A program made the translations under genes and the position numbers. Shown here piece by piece: positions 1 through 7,488 of a DNA stretch of 64,000 bases. A model generated the notes under the pieces. That model was not told where the DNA came from. It ran no database searches and was given only the letters and a program-made list of their open reading frames with translations. This DNA comes from Apodemus sylvaticus. Its lineage: Eukaryota; Chordata; Mammalia; Rodentia; Muridae. The stretch covers positions 72,621,719 to 72,685,718 of the forward strand of contig NC_067473.1 in the NCBI RefSeq assembly GCF_947179515.1. Direction: 5' to 3'. The stretch's first letter is position 1; every line of letters begins with the position of its first letter.

Positions 1-617
1 GGTGCCCCTTCCTCACAGAACAGCACGAGCTGCATCCTCGAGAGAAGGAATACAGTGAGCTTTCAGGCCTCATGAGCACATAACCGGAGCAGCAAGAAAA
101 TTAGGCCTGGGACAACAAGTTCGTGCTCAAAGAAGAACATCCATAGGTTCAAGGTTGTGCCTGACTTCCTGAATCTTATGATCTAAAGCCTGTGGCCCGT
201 AGGAGTCGGCGTGCAGCGCGAAGAGACGCGCCTAGGAAGAAAGAGTAAATCCTTCTACCACTCGAGTGTCCAGTGTCGGGATAGAGGATGGGTGATTAGC
301 CAGAGGACCTGAACAACAAGACTTCCACAAAAGAAAAGACCGCAGGACAGACGATCATCTGTCTCCTGCTGACTACAAATTGTCAGCAGCTAAGACCAGA
401 AAAACAAAACAAACAAAACAAAACAAAACAAAACTTCTTAAAATAGGAGCCGCTGGCTTAAACTTTATTCATCCGTTATAAGAGAATTATGGCTTTGGAG
501 TTAATTCCGACTTGTGGAGAGAATGACGGATGGGAAATGTTTGGTTGTGTTTGAGTGTCAAAACTATGCAATCAATAATCCCGGTGGAATTTCCTTCTGT
601 GTAGTGATTTTCTTCAG
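1..617. other. Unit head, no gene seen
   Basis: Mixed-composition DNA with no long reading frame or recognised repeat apart from the AAAC tract at 400-434. A GCGCG...CGCGC inverted repeat with a 6-base loop lies at 216-231. The segment ends in a pyrimidine-rich acceptor-like sequence (TTTTCTTCAG, AG at 616-617). It recurs at the head of every unit. Confidence 0.6.
400..434. repeat. AAAC simple repeat
   Basis: A run of AAAAC/AAAC motifs. Unlike the GA, GT, CAG and CACT tracts it appears to keep the same length in all copies. It may be the degenerate A-rich tail of an old retroposon, but I cannot identify a body for it. Confidence 0.8.
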
Positions 618-727
618 GTGTTCAAAGAGTATGTTTCTGTGGTGATAGATTTTAGAGACTACGTGATGACTTGTGGCGAGGAGGTCAACTTTTTCATACA
701 CGGAGAGCGTGCTGCTGTCTCAGGTGG

Positions 728-735
728 TATAAAAA
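728..735 (+). promoter_or_regulatory. TATA-box-like element
   Basis: TATAAAAA in the context GGTATAAAAAGGCTGAG matches the consensus TATA box. A start site would be expected about 25-30 bases downstream, near 760. A poly(A) signal follows 250 bases later, a U3-R-like spacing typical of a retroviral-type LTR. The element is present in every unit, including 5896, 11052, 16218, 21388, 26546 and onward at the same offset. Activity is inferred only. Confidence 0.45.
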
Positions 736-810
736 GGCTGAGAGACAAAATAATCTTCTTGGAGCCAGCTCCTGAGATTTTGCTCCACCCACCAAATGTG
801 TACAGAGACG

Positions 811-822
811 GAGAAAGAGAGA

Positions 823-876
<54 letters not shown>
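811..876. repeat. GA microsatellite
   Basis: A long polypurine GA tract with one GGG interruption. The interruption and length differ between units: GAGGGA in most, GAGGGGGA in unit 2, GAGGAGA in units 4 and 5, none in unit 10. Reading frames through it (RERERE on plus, SLSLSL on minus) are artefacts of the repeat. Mirror-symmetric GA tracts can adopt triplex (H-DNA) structure. Confidence 0.97.
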
Positions 877-879
<3 letters not shown>

Positions 880-978
880 CTTTCACTCGAGTGTGTGTGA
901 CTGCTCCCTCCTCCTTTTACTCCTTCCCTTTTGGGGGGCTCATGTACGCTCCCCCGGGCACAGAGAGTGCTCCCCTTT

Positions 979-984
979 AATAAA
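979..984 (+). terminator. Canonical poly(A) signal
   Basis: AATAAA in CCCCTTTAATAAATGAAAC, followed by a T-rich stretch (TTTATTTTGTCAG) that could act as a downstream element. It lies 250 bases after the TATA-like box, giving an LTR-like TATA-to-poly(A) layout. It is conserved in all units. Use as a cleavage signal is inferred. Confidence 0.5.
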
Positions 985-1189
985 TGAAACTTTATTTTGT
1001 CAGAGAAAAGTGTAGAGCAGTTGCCAGCCCCACCCCCCCTCCAGACTCCAGGCAATTCCACACTCAGCCTTCCTCAGTTAACCCTGTGGGGTCCAAGCTG
1101 GCCTCCGACAGCCGGTAAAGGCAGAGTTGACTGGGTCCAGAGAGGTGAGAGTTCCGGGTGGCTGGTGGAGTGGTTGAAGGGTTGAGATT

Positions 1190-1235
1190 GGGGTTGGGGG
1201 GGGGGTGCATGGGTGGGGCATGGCGGGTTGGGGGC
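1190..1235 (+). other. G-quadruplex-prone G-rich run
   Basis: Successive G tracts (GGGG, a run of 10 G, GGG, GGGG, GGG and GGGGG) separated by 1-5 base gaps satisfy the usual G4 pattern. The run ends 8 bases before the CTCF-type motif. The long G-run varies from 8 (units 9 and 13) to 11 (units 2, 11 and 12). Confidence 0.75.
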
Positions 1236-1243
1236 GATCTCTG

Positions 1244-1262
1244 CAAGCTCCAGGGGGCGCAG
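1244..1262 (+). promoter_or_regulatory. CTCF-type motif, unit 1
   Basis: CAAGCTCCAGGGGGCGCAG contains CCAGGGGGCGC, an exact 11-base match to the core of the CTCF consensus, read on the plus strand. The upstream half is weaker (GCT where CCA is typical). Family knowledge: CTCF is the zinc-finger insulator and loop-anchor protein, and motif direction sets loop polarity. Binding here is inferred. Confidence 0.7.
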
Positions 1263-1360
1263 AGTAAGGAGCCGAGAAAGGCAATAGAGGAAATGCGCTT
1301 CCAGCTTCCATGGGATTCAGGAGCCGGGGTTGGTTCCAAGCTTCTTGGTCCTGACTGCCG

Positions 1361-1369
1361 GGCCATCTC
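1361..1369 (-). promoter_or_regulatory. Possible YY1-type site
   Basis: GGCCATCTC reads GAGATGGCC on the minus strand and contains AGATGGC, which matches the core of the YY1 consensus. It lies about 100 bases from the CTCF-type motif and overlaps the polypyrimidine tract of the putative acceptor. The motif is short, so chance is a real alternative. Confidence 0.3.
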
Positions 1370-1375
1370 TTTCAG

Positions 1376-1887
1376 GCATAATGGTGCACAGCAAAAGTAT
1401 GAGGAAGTGCCTCCTGATGGTCAGTCACCCAGTCCCGTGTGTATCCCGATGCTTAAGACGTGTTTGCATCGAAGCTCTTTGCAAAGTGCCATATATGACC
1501 TCGTTGATAAAGATGGGTCCCTTTAGCCGAGAGGCAATGCTCAAGGGCCTAGGGCAGCAGTCCTCCACCCGTGGTTCCAGACCCCTCGTGTGGGTGGAAG
1601 GATCCTTTCACCGGGGCCACCCAACGGCCAACGGAAAAGAGGGATATGTGCGTGACCGATCGGAGCAGTGGCAAAGTTACAACACTTAGGAAAGAGGGAG
1701 TAAATTGGCTTCAGGTCAGTCGTCGTTACCACAACACGAGGTCACAGCATTTGGAAGGTCCCTGAGAGCCACCGGGCTAGGGAGAAGGTTTGAGATGGAC
1801 AAACGGGCCCCGGGGAGTCAGGTATGGCTGGGCCCTGTACATAAGTTGGCACAGAAGCCACCTGGGTTCTGCGCCATGTGGCCAGTA

Positions 1888-1890
<3 letters not shown>
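1376..1890. other. Intermediate segment, no gene seen
   Basis: Mixed-composition DNA following the putative acceptor. Donor-like sites occur at 1715 (CAG before GTCAGT) and 1822 (CAG before GTATGG), so part of it could be an internal exon. Open frames of up to ~144 codons cross it in most units, but unit 1 has a 1-base insertion near 1620 that breaks one of them and unit 10 has a 3-base deletion upstream. I recognise no protein motif. Confidence 0.5.

Positions 1891-1926
<36 letters not shown>
1891..1926. repeat. GT microsatellite
   Basis: 18 GT units here. Counts in units 1 to 13 are 18, 14, 17, 20, 17, 18, 17, 18, 15, 22, 22, 18 and 15. The tract abuts the start of the interspersed repeat. 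Changes in length switch which reading frame runs through, which is why apparent proteins here differ between units. Confidence 0.97.
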
Positions 1927-1928
<2 letters not shown>

Positions 1929-2326
1929 GTCAGGGTTTCTATTCCTGCACAAACATCATGGCCAAGAAGCACGTTGGGGAGGAAAGGGTTTATTCTGCTT
2001 ACACTTCCACACAGCTGTTCATCACCAAAGGAAGTCAGGACTGGACCTCAAGCAGGTCAGGATGCAGGAGCTGATGTGAAGGCCGTGGAGGGCATGTTTC
2101 TTACTGGCTTGCTTCCCCTGGCTTGCTCAGCCTGCTCTCTTGTCGAACCCAAGGATACCAGCCCAGAGATGGGACCACCCACAAGGGGCCCTCCCCCCCT
2201 TGAGCACTAATTGAGAAAATGCCCCACAGCTGGGTCTTCCCAGTTGTGGCGCTACCCCAACTGAAGCTCCTTTCTCTGTGATGACCCCAGCCTGTGTCAA
2301 GTTGACACACAAAACCAGCCAGTACA
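1924..2326 (+). mobile_element. Rodent interspersed repeat, unit 1
   Basis: A ~403 bp element opening TGTTAGTCAGGGTTTCTATT and ending AAAACCAGCCAGTACA. It has the body I know from a very common mouse/rat dispersed repeat (AGGAAAGGGTTTATTCTGCT, CTTACTGGCTTGCTTCCCC, CACTAATTGAGAAAATGCC). The termini are TG...CA, and an imperfect palindrome GTGTCAAGTTGACAC lies near the 3' end. I do not assert the family name; a RepeatMasker run would settle whether it is an LTR or a DNA-type element. It has no coding capacity; frames on either strand are shadows. It inserted before amplification, since every unit has it at the same place. Confidence 0.75.
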
Positions 2327-2842
2327 ACGTGTGACATCTCCATGTAGGAGGAGGGATTCATTCTACTGACTGAGAAACAGTGTTCAAGGGAAAGAAGGCC
2401 TTGGGAGGGAGAGCCTGAGACCAGCTCCATAGTGAGGTTGTGGCTGGGGTGAGGGGGTGCCTAGGGAGGATCCAAGTGTGGTCAGGCCCTTCAGATCGCA
2501 CTCACCGGCCACTCACCGGGCTAGGAACTACATCCGTCCCGAGCCTCCTGGGCAGAGAACAGGCCGACATCCCTTCCCAGGAAGAGACGACCCTGTGCAG
2601 GGGGGTGCGGGGGTGGTGTTTAAGGTTCCAGGACTTCCAAGTGCTTACCTGGAGGCCCAAAGACCTCAGGCCTCAGGCCCTCTACAGACCCAGACCGGCC
2701 TTAGGACTCTGGCCTCCCTTCTGCCCAGGTCTCCTCCTTTGGGCCTTCCATCTACTCATCATTCATCCACCCACTCATCTACCCACCCGCCCACACCACA
2801 CCCGCATCCAGCACCATCACCAGCGGCAACAGAAGTAGAAGT

Positions 2843-2844
<2 letters not shown>
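2327..2844. other. Segment between interspersed repeat and CAG tract, no gene seen
   Basis: GC-rich, C-skewed DNA with CCACC/CATCC-type low complexity near 2760-2815. A 132-codon frame starting at 2440 is open in all 12 complete units. Its composition follows the local base skew, it has no recognisable domain, and since the copies are nearly identical its openness is not evidence of selection. Confidence 0.5.

Positions 2845-2886
<42 letters not shown>
2845..2886. repeat. CAG trinucleotide repeat
   Basis: 14 uninterrupted CAG triplets flanked by GTAG and TAGCAGC. Counts in units 1 to 12 are 14, 13, 13, 14, 14, 15, 14, 16, 15, 14 (first triplet TAG), 12 and 15. Every unit keeps a long pure tract. 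Frames through it give polyalanine, polyleucine or polyserine, but none belongs to a recognisable gene. Confidence 0.97.
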
Positions 2887-2889
<3 letters not shown>

Positions 2890-3220
2890 CAGCTTGGGCT
2901 GGGTAATGGCCACACCCCACAGACCCCAGCCCAAGCTGACAACTGCCCAGAATCCTCCAGGCCATGCAGTGCAGGAACACCCAGCAAGGGAAGCAGTGCT
3001 GGGCAAGGCTAGTGCAGAAGCTCAGACACACAACTGGCTTCTTCCTCCTGATCAGAGCATGTCAGCACTGTCAATGAATGTCTCTTGTTGAAAGTCTGAA
3101 GGGCAAAAAGAAGCAGAGAAGTCAGGTGAAGATGTTTTGCTGCATGCATCATGAGGTAAGCAATCATAAAAGGCCCCGAGTTGATGGGAGCATGGAGCGC
3201 TTGTGCAAAGGTGTTGTTTG
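2887..3220. other. Segment after CAG tract, with a strong splice-donor-like site
   Basis: No gene recognised. A close match to the 5' splice consensus (ATGAG before GTAAGC) lies with its GT at 3156. If an RNA crosses this region, 3155 would be a plausible exon end, and the acceptor at 3832 (pyrimidine-rich, ATTCAG) is the best downstream partner I see. Splicing is inference. Confidence 0.4.
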
Positions 3221-3223
3221 TGC

Positions 3224-3840
3224 AAAGTAGGTGAATCGGCGCGCGTTTGTGTGTAGTGTGTGTGAGTTTTGTTGTTGTTTGTGTTGTTTTGTCAAGAGGA
3301 TGTCCCTGGCATTGTATGAAGTTGGTGTAGTTAGTGTGTGAAGGGTGTAAGGTAAGGGTGAGAAGTGAGGGTTGAAGGTAGCTGTGTGTTGTGCTATTGA
3401 GCGTGGAGATGAAAAGTGTTAATGTGTTTGTGCGTGTGCGTGTGTGTGCAGTGGGAAGAGAATAAGGGAGAGGAAAATAAGGGAGAAGAAAAAATGTGTA
3501 GCCCAGGCTGGCCTCGAACTCGTGATCCTCCTGCCTCTGCCTCCTTCAGCAAATCCTACCGGCGTGCGCCACCACAACCGGCGAGAGCGCCTGGCGAAAA
3601 GCACATATTCCAACCTCACCAACCATGACGACACACCAGCCCACAAGCTCCACCCTTCACACCCGATCCATGCCCAGCGCGCAGAGCCTACCACGTGCTC
3701 ACAGCGCCCACACTCACAACACACGCCGACACACATACGCCCACACTCCTCAAACGCTTCCTCCTCACCAACACAAACAACAACACTCCCTACCGACGCC
3801 CACAACACTTCAACCAATCTCTCTCTATTCAGCGCTCCAG
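3224..3840. repeat. GT-rich arm and CA-rich arm with nested inverted repeats
   Basis: A GT/TTG-rich stretch (3240-3450) and a CA-rich stretch (3620-3830) flank the B1 SINE. Two exact inverted pairs are nested: 3271-3286 (GTTGTTGTTTGTGTTG) with 3769-3784 (CAACACAAACAACAAC), and 3336-3347 (GTGTGAAGGGTG) with 3651-3662 (CACCCTTCACAC). They are separated by low-similarity sequence, so any hairpin would be imperfect. Low complexity raises the chance of coincidental pairing. Confidence 0.5.
3495..3582 (-). mobile_element. B1 SINE, 3'-truncated, unit 1
   Basis: On the minus strand it begins GCCGGTTGTGGTGGCGCACG and continues through AGGAGGCAGAGGCAGGAGG and GAGTTCGAGGCCAGCCTGGG to CTACACA. This matches the 7SL-derived B1 consensus of rodents over about 88 of its ~147 bases. 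The Pol III B box (GTTCGAGGC) is intact; the segment after the 5' GCACGCC is diverged and the 3' third is missing. It is part of the repeat unit, so it predates amplification. Confidence 0.85.
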
Positions 3841-3858
3841 CGCTGCCTCGCTACATAG

Positions 3859-3923
3859 CTCGCTAGCTCGCTCGCTCGCTCACTCACTCACTCACTCACT
3901 CACTCACTCACTCGCTCACTCAC
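3859..3923. repeat. CTCG/CTCA tetranucleotide tract
   Basis: CTCG repeats followed by 8 CACT units and a closing CTCGCTCACTCACC. CACT counts in units 1 to 12 are 8, 7, 10, 8, 8, 8, 8, 7, 7, 10, 10 and 8. Because the period is 4, changes shift the reading frame. A 191-codon frame exists only in units with 8 repeats and collapses to 88-92 codons in the others, which argues against coding. Confidence 0.95.
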
Positions 3924-4380
3924 CGCCTACCTCGCCCGACGCGCCGACGCGCGCCCGACCCCTAGCGGTCCCGATGGGAACTGACACCCCGCGACCCGGA
4001 CCACCCACCGGCGGCGGACACTTGCTGCCACCGCAGCGCCCCGGACGCCCGCCGCCTGCTCGCTCGCTCAGCAGCCGGCCTCGAGCCTCGAGCCTCGAGC
4101 CGCGAGCCGCGAGCGCCTCTCTCTGCTCCGAGATGCTCCTCTTGCTCCTGCCCTGTCGCCGTCCGGACCCCACTTGGCACGCACACAACCCTCTCGGGGA
4201 GCGCTCAGAAAAAGCTGCAAGACTGCTGCCGGCTGCTCGGCGAGCTTGGCCCGTCCTCGCTGGCGAGTGACCCACGACAGCGAGGCCAAACCCGCCAACT
4301 CTGAACGCTAGCTGCCCTTCGTCTCCACCGGCCCCCCAGCCCCCCGCACCCCGTTACCGCCTTCCCGGAGCTCAAGCCCT
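3922..4380. promoter_or_regulatory. CpG-island-like segment, unit 1
   Basis: Very GC-rich with dense CpG: by hand count about 35 CpG in the first ~200 bases. It includes the CTCGAG-type 7-base repeats at 4079-4114 and several CCGCC/GGCGG motifs. Mammalian DNA normally loses CpG by methylation-linked decay, so this density suggests an unmethylated or recently amplified promoter-like element. No TATA box or transcript evidence is available, so direction is unknown. It begins about 2.7 kb after the CTCF-type motif and about 1.25 kb before the next unit start. Confidence 0.65.
4079..4114. repeat. 7-base tandem repeat (CTCGAGC / CGCGAGC)
   Basis: About five tandem 7-base units, three CTCGAGC-like followed by two CGCGAGC-like, inside the CpG-rich segment. 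Copy number looks constant across units, unlike the simple repeats. Confidence 0.85.
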
Positions 4381-4960
4381 CGCTCACAGTTCTCCACTCC
4401 TCCTCCAGCGAGCCCGGAGGGGAGGCTCAGCGGGAGCACCCAGTCCTCCAACCCAGTGCTCCTCCAACACCCACAGCTCTGCTTTTCCTCTCTCCCCTTT
4501 CGGGAAGGCCTGGGCCTCGGGCCCCAACACCGCCCTGACCACAGCCGGTCTCCAGGGCCAGGAGCCGGCCCCTACCCTTTGACCCACGCAGAGTCCCCCA
4601 CACTAGGGATCCCACGCCCCGTGCGGGCTGGGGCTGCCCGTGCTAGCCTTGCAGGAAGACCTGCAAGTGGTGGGCAATGGAGCCTCCTGGAACCCGCCCA
4701 CCTGCACCCCGGCCCACCGGCCCAAAGGCCCACCGGCCCACCCTTGCTCTCCGCCGTGGTGGGTGTATCCTGGAGAAGCAGGGCCCCGGGACCTTTGGCC
4801 CAGGACGCCTTCTTACTGCTCCTGTGTGCCTGCTCATGCCTCTCTCATCGCTAGAACCTCCCCCTCCCCCCAGTCCGCCCGTGCTCTGATCAGCGGACAA
4901 GGCAAGACACTCAACTGCCTACAGCCTGGTGTGGTTGCTTTCTTTCCCGGGTGATGGATG
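4380..4960. other. GC-rich downstream segment, no gene seen
   Basis: C-rich DNA continuing from the CpG-dense core with falling CpG content. It contains a 13-base direct repeat (GGCCCACCGGCCC) at 4711-4723 and 4727-4739 separated by AAA. Frames of 104-132 codons are open on the plus strand in all complete units but carry no recognisable domain and follow base composition. The base at 4866 is a three-way variant (C, A or G) among units. Confidence 0.5.
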
Positions 4961-5169
4961 GCCGGCTCTGTTGGGCCACAGTCCTGCGGATCAGCACGGA
5001 CGATGATCCGATCGTCTTTTGAGATACTGATGTACTTTACAAGATGAATTCGTGATCTGATGCAATGCCCGATTTGGTCTAAGTCGCTTAGGAAGTTAGT
5101 TGGACCTAAATAATTTGGGAGAAGTTAGGGTAGTTGACAGAAAGCCTAAAGTCGCGATCAAGACTAGAA
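4960..5169. other. AT-richer segment before the next unit start
   Basis: About 210 bases of markedly lower GC content than the preceding kilobase, running without a break into the next unit. A GACGAT...ATCGTC hairpin (6-base stem) followed by TTTT lies near 5000-5020. I see no gene, and no target-site duplication or junction signature that would mark a biological unit boundary. Confidence 0.5.
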
Positions 5170-5994
5170 GGTGCCCCTTCCTCACAGAACAGCACGAGCT
5201 GCATCCTCGAGAGAAGGAATACAGTGAGCTTTCAGGCCTCATGAGCACATAACCGGAGCAGCAAGAAAATTAGGCCTGGGACAACAAGTTCGTGCTCAAA
5301 GAGAACATCCATAGGTTCAAGGTTGTGCCTGACTTCCTGAATCTTATGATCTAAAGCCTGTGGCCCGTAGGAGTCGGCGTGCAGCGCGAAGAGACGCGCC
5401 TAGGAAGAAAGAGTAAATCCTTCTACCACTCGAGTGTCCAGTGTCGGGATAGAGGATGGGTGATTAGCCAGAGGACCTGAACAACAAGACTTCCACAAAA
5501 GAAAAGACCGCAGGACAGACGATCATCTGTCTCCTGCTGACTACAAATTGTCAGCAGCTAAGACCAGAAAAACAAAACAAACAAAACAAAACAAAACAAA
5601 ACTTCTTAAAATAGGAGCCGCTGGCTTAAACTTTATTCATCCGTTATAAGAGAATTATGGCTTTGGAGTTAATTCCGACTTGTGGAGAGAATGACGGATG
5701 GGAAATGTTTGGTTGTGTTTGAGTGTCAAAACTATGCAATCAATAATCCCGGTGGAATTTCCTTCTGTGTAGTGATTTTCTTCAGGTGTTCAAAGAGTAT
5801 GTTTCTGTGGTGATAGATTTTAGAGACTACGTGATGACTTGTGGCGAGGAGGTCAACTTTTTCATACACGGAGAGCGTGCTGCTGTCTCAGGTGGTATAA
5901 AAAGGCTGAGAGACAAAATAATCTTCTTGGAGCCAGCTCCTGAGATTTTGCTCCACCCACCAAATGTGTACAGAGACGGAGAAAGAGAGAGAGG

Positions 5995-6049
<55 letters not shown>

Positions 6050-6414
6050 CTTTCACTCGAGTGTGTGTGACTGCTCCCTCCTCCTTTTACTCCTTCCCTT
6101 TTGGGGGGCTCATGTACGCTCCCCCGGGCACAGAGAGTGCTCCCCTTTAATAAATGAAACTTTATTTTGTCAGAGAAAAGTGTAGAGCAGTTGCCAGCCC
6201 CACCCCCCCTCCAGACTCCAGGCAATTCCACACTCAGCCTTCCTCAGTTAACCCTGTGGGGTCCAAGCTGGCCTCCGACAGCCGGTAAAGGCAGAGTTGA
6301 CTGGGTCCAGAGAGGTGAGAGTTCCGGGTGGCTGGTGGAGTGGTTGAAGGGTTGAGATTGGGGTTGGGGGGGGGGGTGCATGGGTGGGGCATGGCGGGTT
6401 GGGGGCGATCTCTG

Positions 6415-6433
6415 CAAGCTCCAGGGGGCGCAG
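6415..6433 (+). promoter_or_regulatory. CTCF-type motif, unit 2
   Basis: Identical 19-base motif to unit 1, same strand, preceded by the G-rich run (G-run 11). Confidence 0.7.
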
Positions 6434-7057
6434 AGTAAGGAGCCGAGAAAGGCAATAGAGGAAATGCGCTTCCAGCTTCCATGGGATTCAGGAGCCGGGG
6501 TTGGTTCCAAGCTTCTTGGTCCTGACTGCCGGGCCATCTCTTTCAGGCATAATGGTGCACAGCAAAAGTATGAGGAAGTGCCTCCTGATGGTCAGTCACC
6601 CAGTCCCGTGTGTATCCCGATGCTTAAGACGTGTTTGCATCGAAGCTCTTTGCAAAGTGCCATATATGACCTCGTTGATAAAGATGGGTCCCTTTAGCCG
6701 AGAGGCAATGCTCAAGGGCCTAGGGCAGCAGTCCTCCACCCGTGGTTCCAGACCCCTCGTGTGGGTGGAAGGATCCTTTCACCGGGGCCACCAACGGCCA
6801 ACGGAAAAGAGGGATATGTGCGTGACCGATCGGAGCAGTGGCAAAGTTACAACACTTAGGAAAGAGGGAGTAAATTGGCTTCAGGTCAGTCGTCGTTACC
6901 ACAACACGAGGTCACAGCATTTGGAAGGTCCCTGAGAGCCACCGGGCTAGGGAGAAGGTTTGAGATGGACAAACGGGCCCCGGGGAGTCAGGTATGGCTG
7001 GGCCCTGTACATAAGTTGGCACAGAAGCCACCTGGGTTCTGCGCCATGTGGCCAGTA

Positions 7058-7085
<28 letters not shown>

Positions 7086-7088
<3 letters not shown>

Positions 7089-7488
7089 TAGTCAGGGTTT
7101 CTATTCCTGCACAAACATCATGGCCAAGAAGCACGTTGGGGAGGAAAGGGTTTATTCTGCTTACACTTCCACACAGCTGTTCATCACCAAAGGAAGTCAG
7201 GACTGGACCTCAAGCAGGTCAGGATGCAGGAGCTGATGTGAAGGCCGTGGAGGGCATGTTTCTTACTGGCTTGCTTCCCCTGGCTTGCTCAGCCTGCTCT
7301 CTTGTCGAACCCAAGGATACCAGCCCAGAGATGGGACCACCCACAAGGGGCCCTCCCCCCCTTGAGCACTAATTGAGAAAATGCCCCACAGCTGGGTCTT
7401 CCCAGTTGTGGCGCTACCCCAACTGAAGCTCCTTTCTCTGTGATGACCCCAGCCTGTGTCAAGTTGACACACAAAACCAGCCAGTACA
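7086..7488 (+). mobile_element. Rodent interspersed repeat, unit 2
   Basis: Same 403 bp element at the same offset within the unit. Confidence 0.75.

Larger units (their letters stand above)
1145..1375 (+). other. Possible small intron enclosing the CTCF-type motif
   Basis: The segment starts with a good donor (GAG before GTGAGA at 1145). It ends with a pyrimidine-rich acceptor (CATCTCTTTCAG, AG at 1374-1375) preceded by a CTGAC branch-point-like motif at 1351-1355, about 21 bases upstream of the AG. Length is 231 bp. It contains the G-rich run and the CTCF-type motif. The arrangement is seen directly; actual splicing is inference and would need RNA evidence. Confidence 0.35.
1..5169 (+). 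repeat. Macrosatellite unit 1 (5169 bp)
   Basis: First complete copy of the tandem unit and the reference for offsets used elsewhere. The same sequence resumes without a spacer at 5170. Two single-base insertions are seen only here: an extra A in the AAAGAAGAAC stretch near 141 and an extra C in GGCCACCCAACGG near 1620. Repeat counts: G-run 10, GT 18, CAG 14, CACT 8. At the informative sites it has G at 3220 and C at 3240, C in CCAGCGCTGCC near 3839, and C at 4866. No reading frame resembles a known protein. Confidence 0.98.

Noticed and set aside
618..980. Frame beginning MFKEYVSVV with an RERERE tail
   Set aside because: The tail is the GA microsatellite. Length and C-terminus change with each unit's repeat count, and no protein family is recognisable.
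2101..2430. Minus-strand frame of 109 codons present in all complete units
   Set aside because: It lies mostly within the antisense of the interspersed repeat, which is non-coding.
2440..2906. Overlapping plus-strand frames of ~132 and ~149 codons ending near or in the CAG tract
   Set aside because: They are open in every copy, but the copies are nearly identical, so this is not evidence of selection. Composition follows the local base skew and the polyalanine end is just the CAG repeat read in frame.
4079..4114. CTCGAG-type repeats as a protein-binding array
   Set aside because: Short 7-base duplications in GC-rich DNA are common, and I know no factor whose site this clearly matches, so it is listed only as a repeat.
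3695..4270. 191-codon open frame, the longest in the unit
   Set aside because: It exists only where the CACT tract has 8 repeats and is cut to 88-92 codons in units 2, 3, 8, 9, 10 and 11. It runs through simple repeat and CpG-rich DNA and has no recognisable domain.
5000..5020. GACGAT/ATCGTC hairpin followed by TTTT as a terminator
   Set aside because: A 6-base stem with a T-run is expected by chance, and no Pol III or bacterial gene precedes it.
5124..5134. TTAGGG within GTTAGGGTAG as interstitial telomere sequence
   Set aside because: Only a single copy of the hexamer per unit, which is expected by chance.
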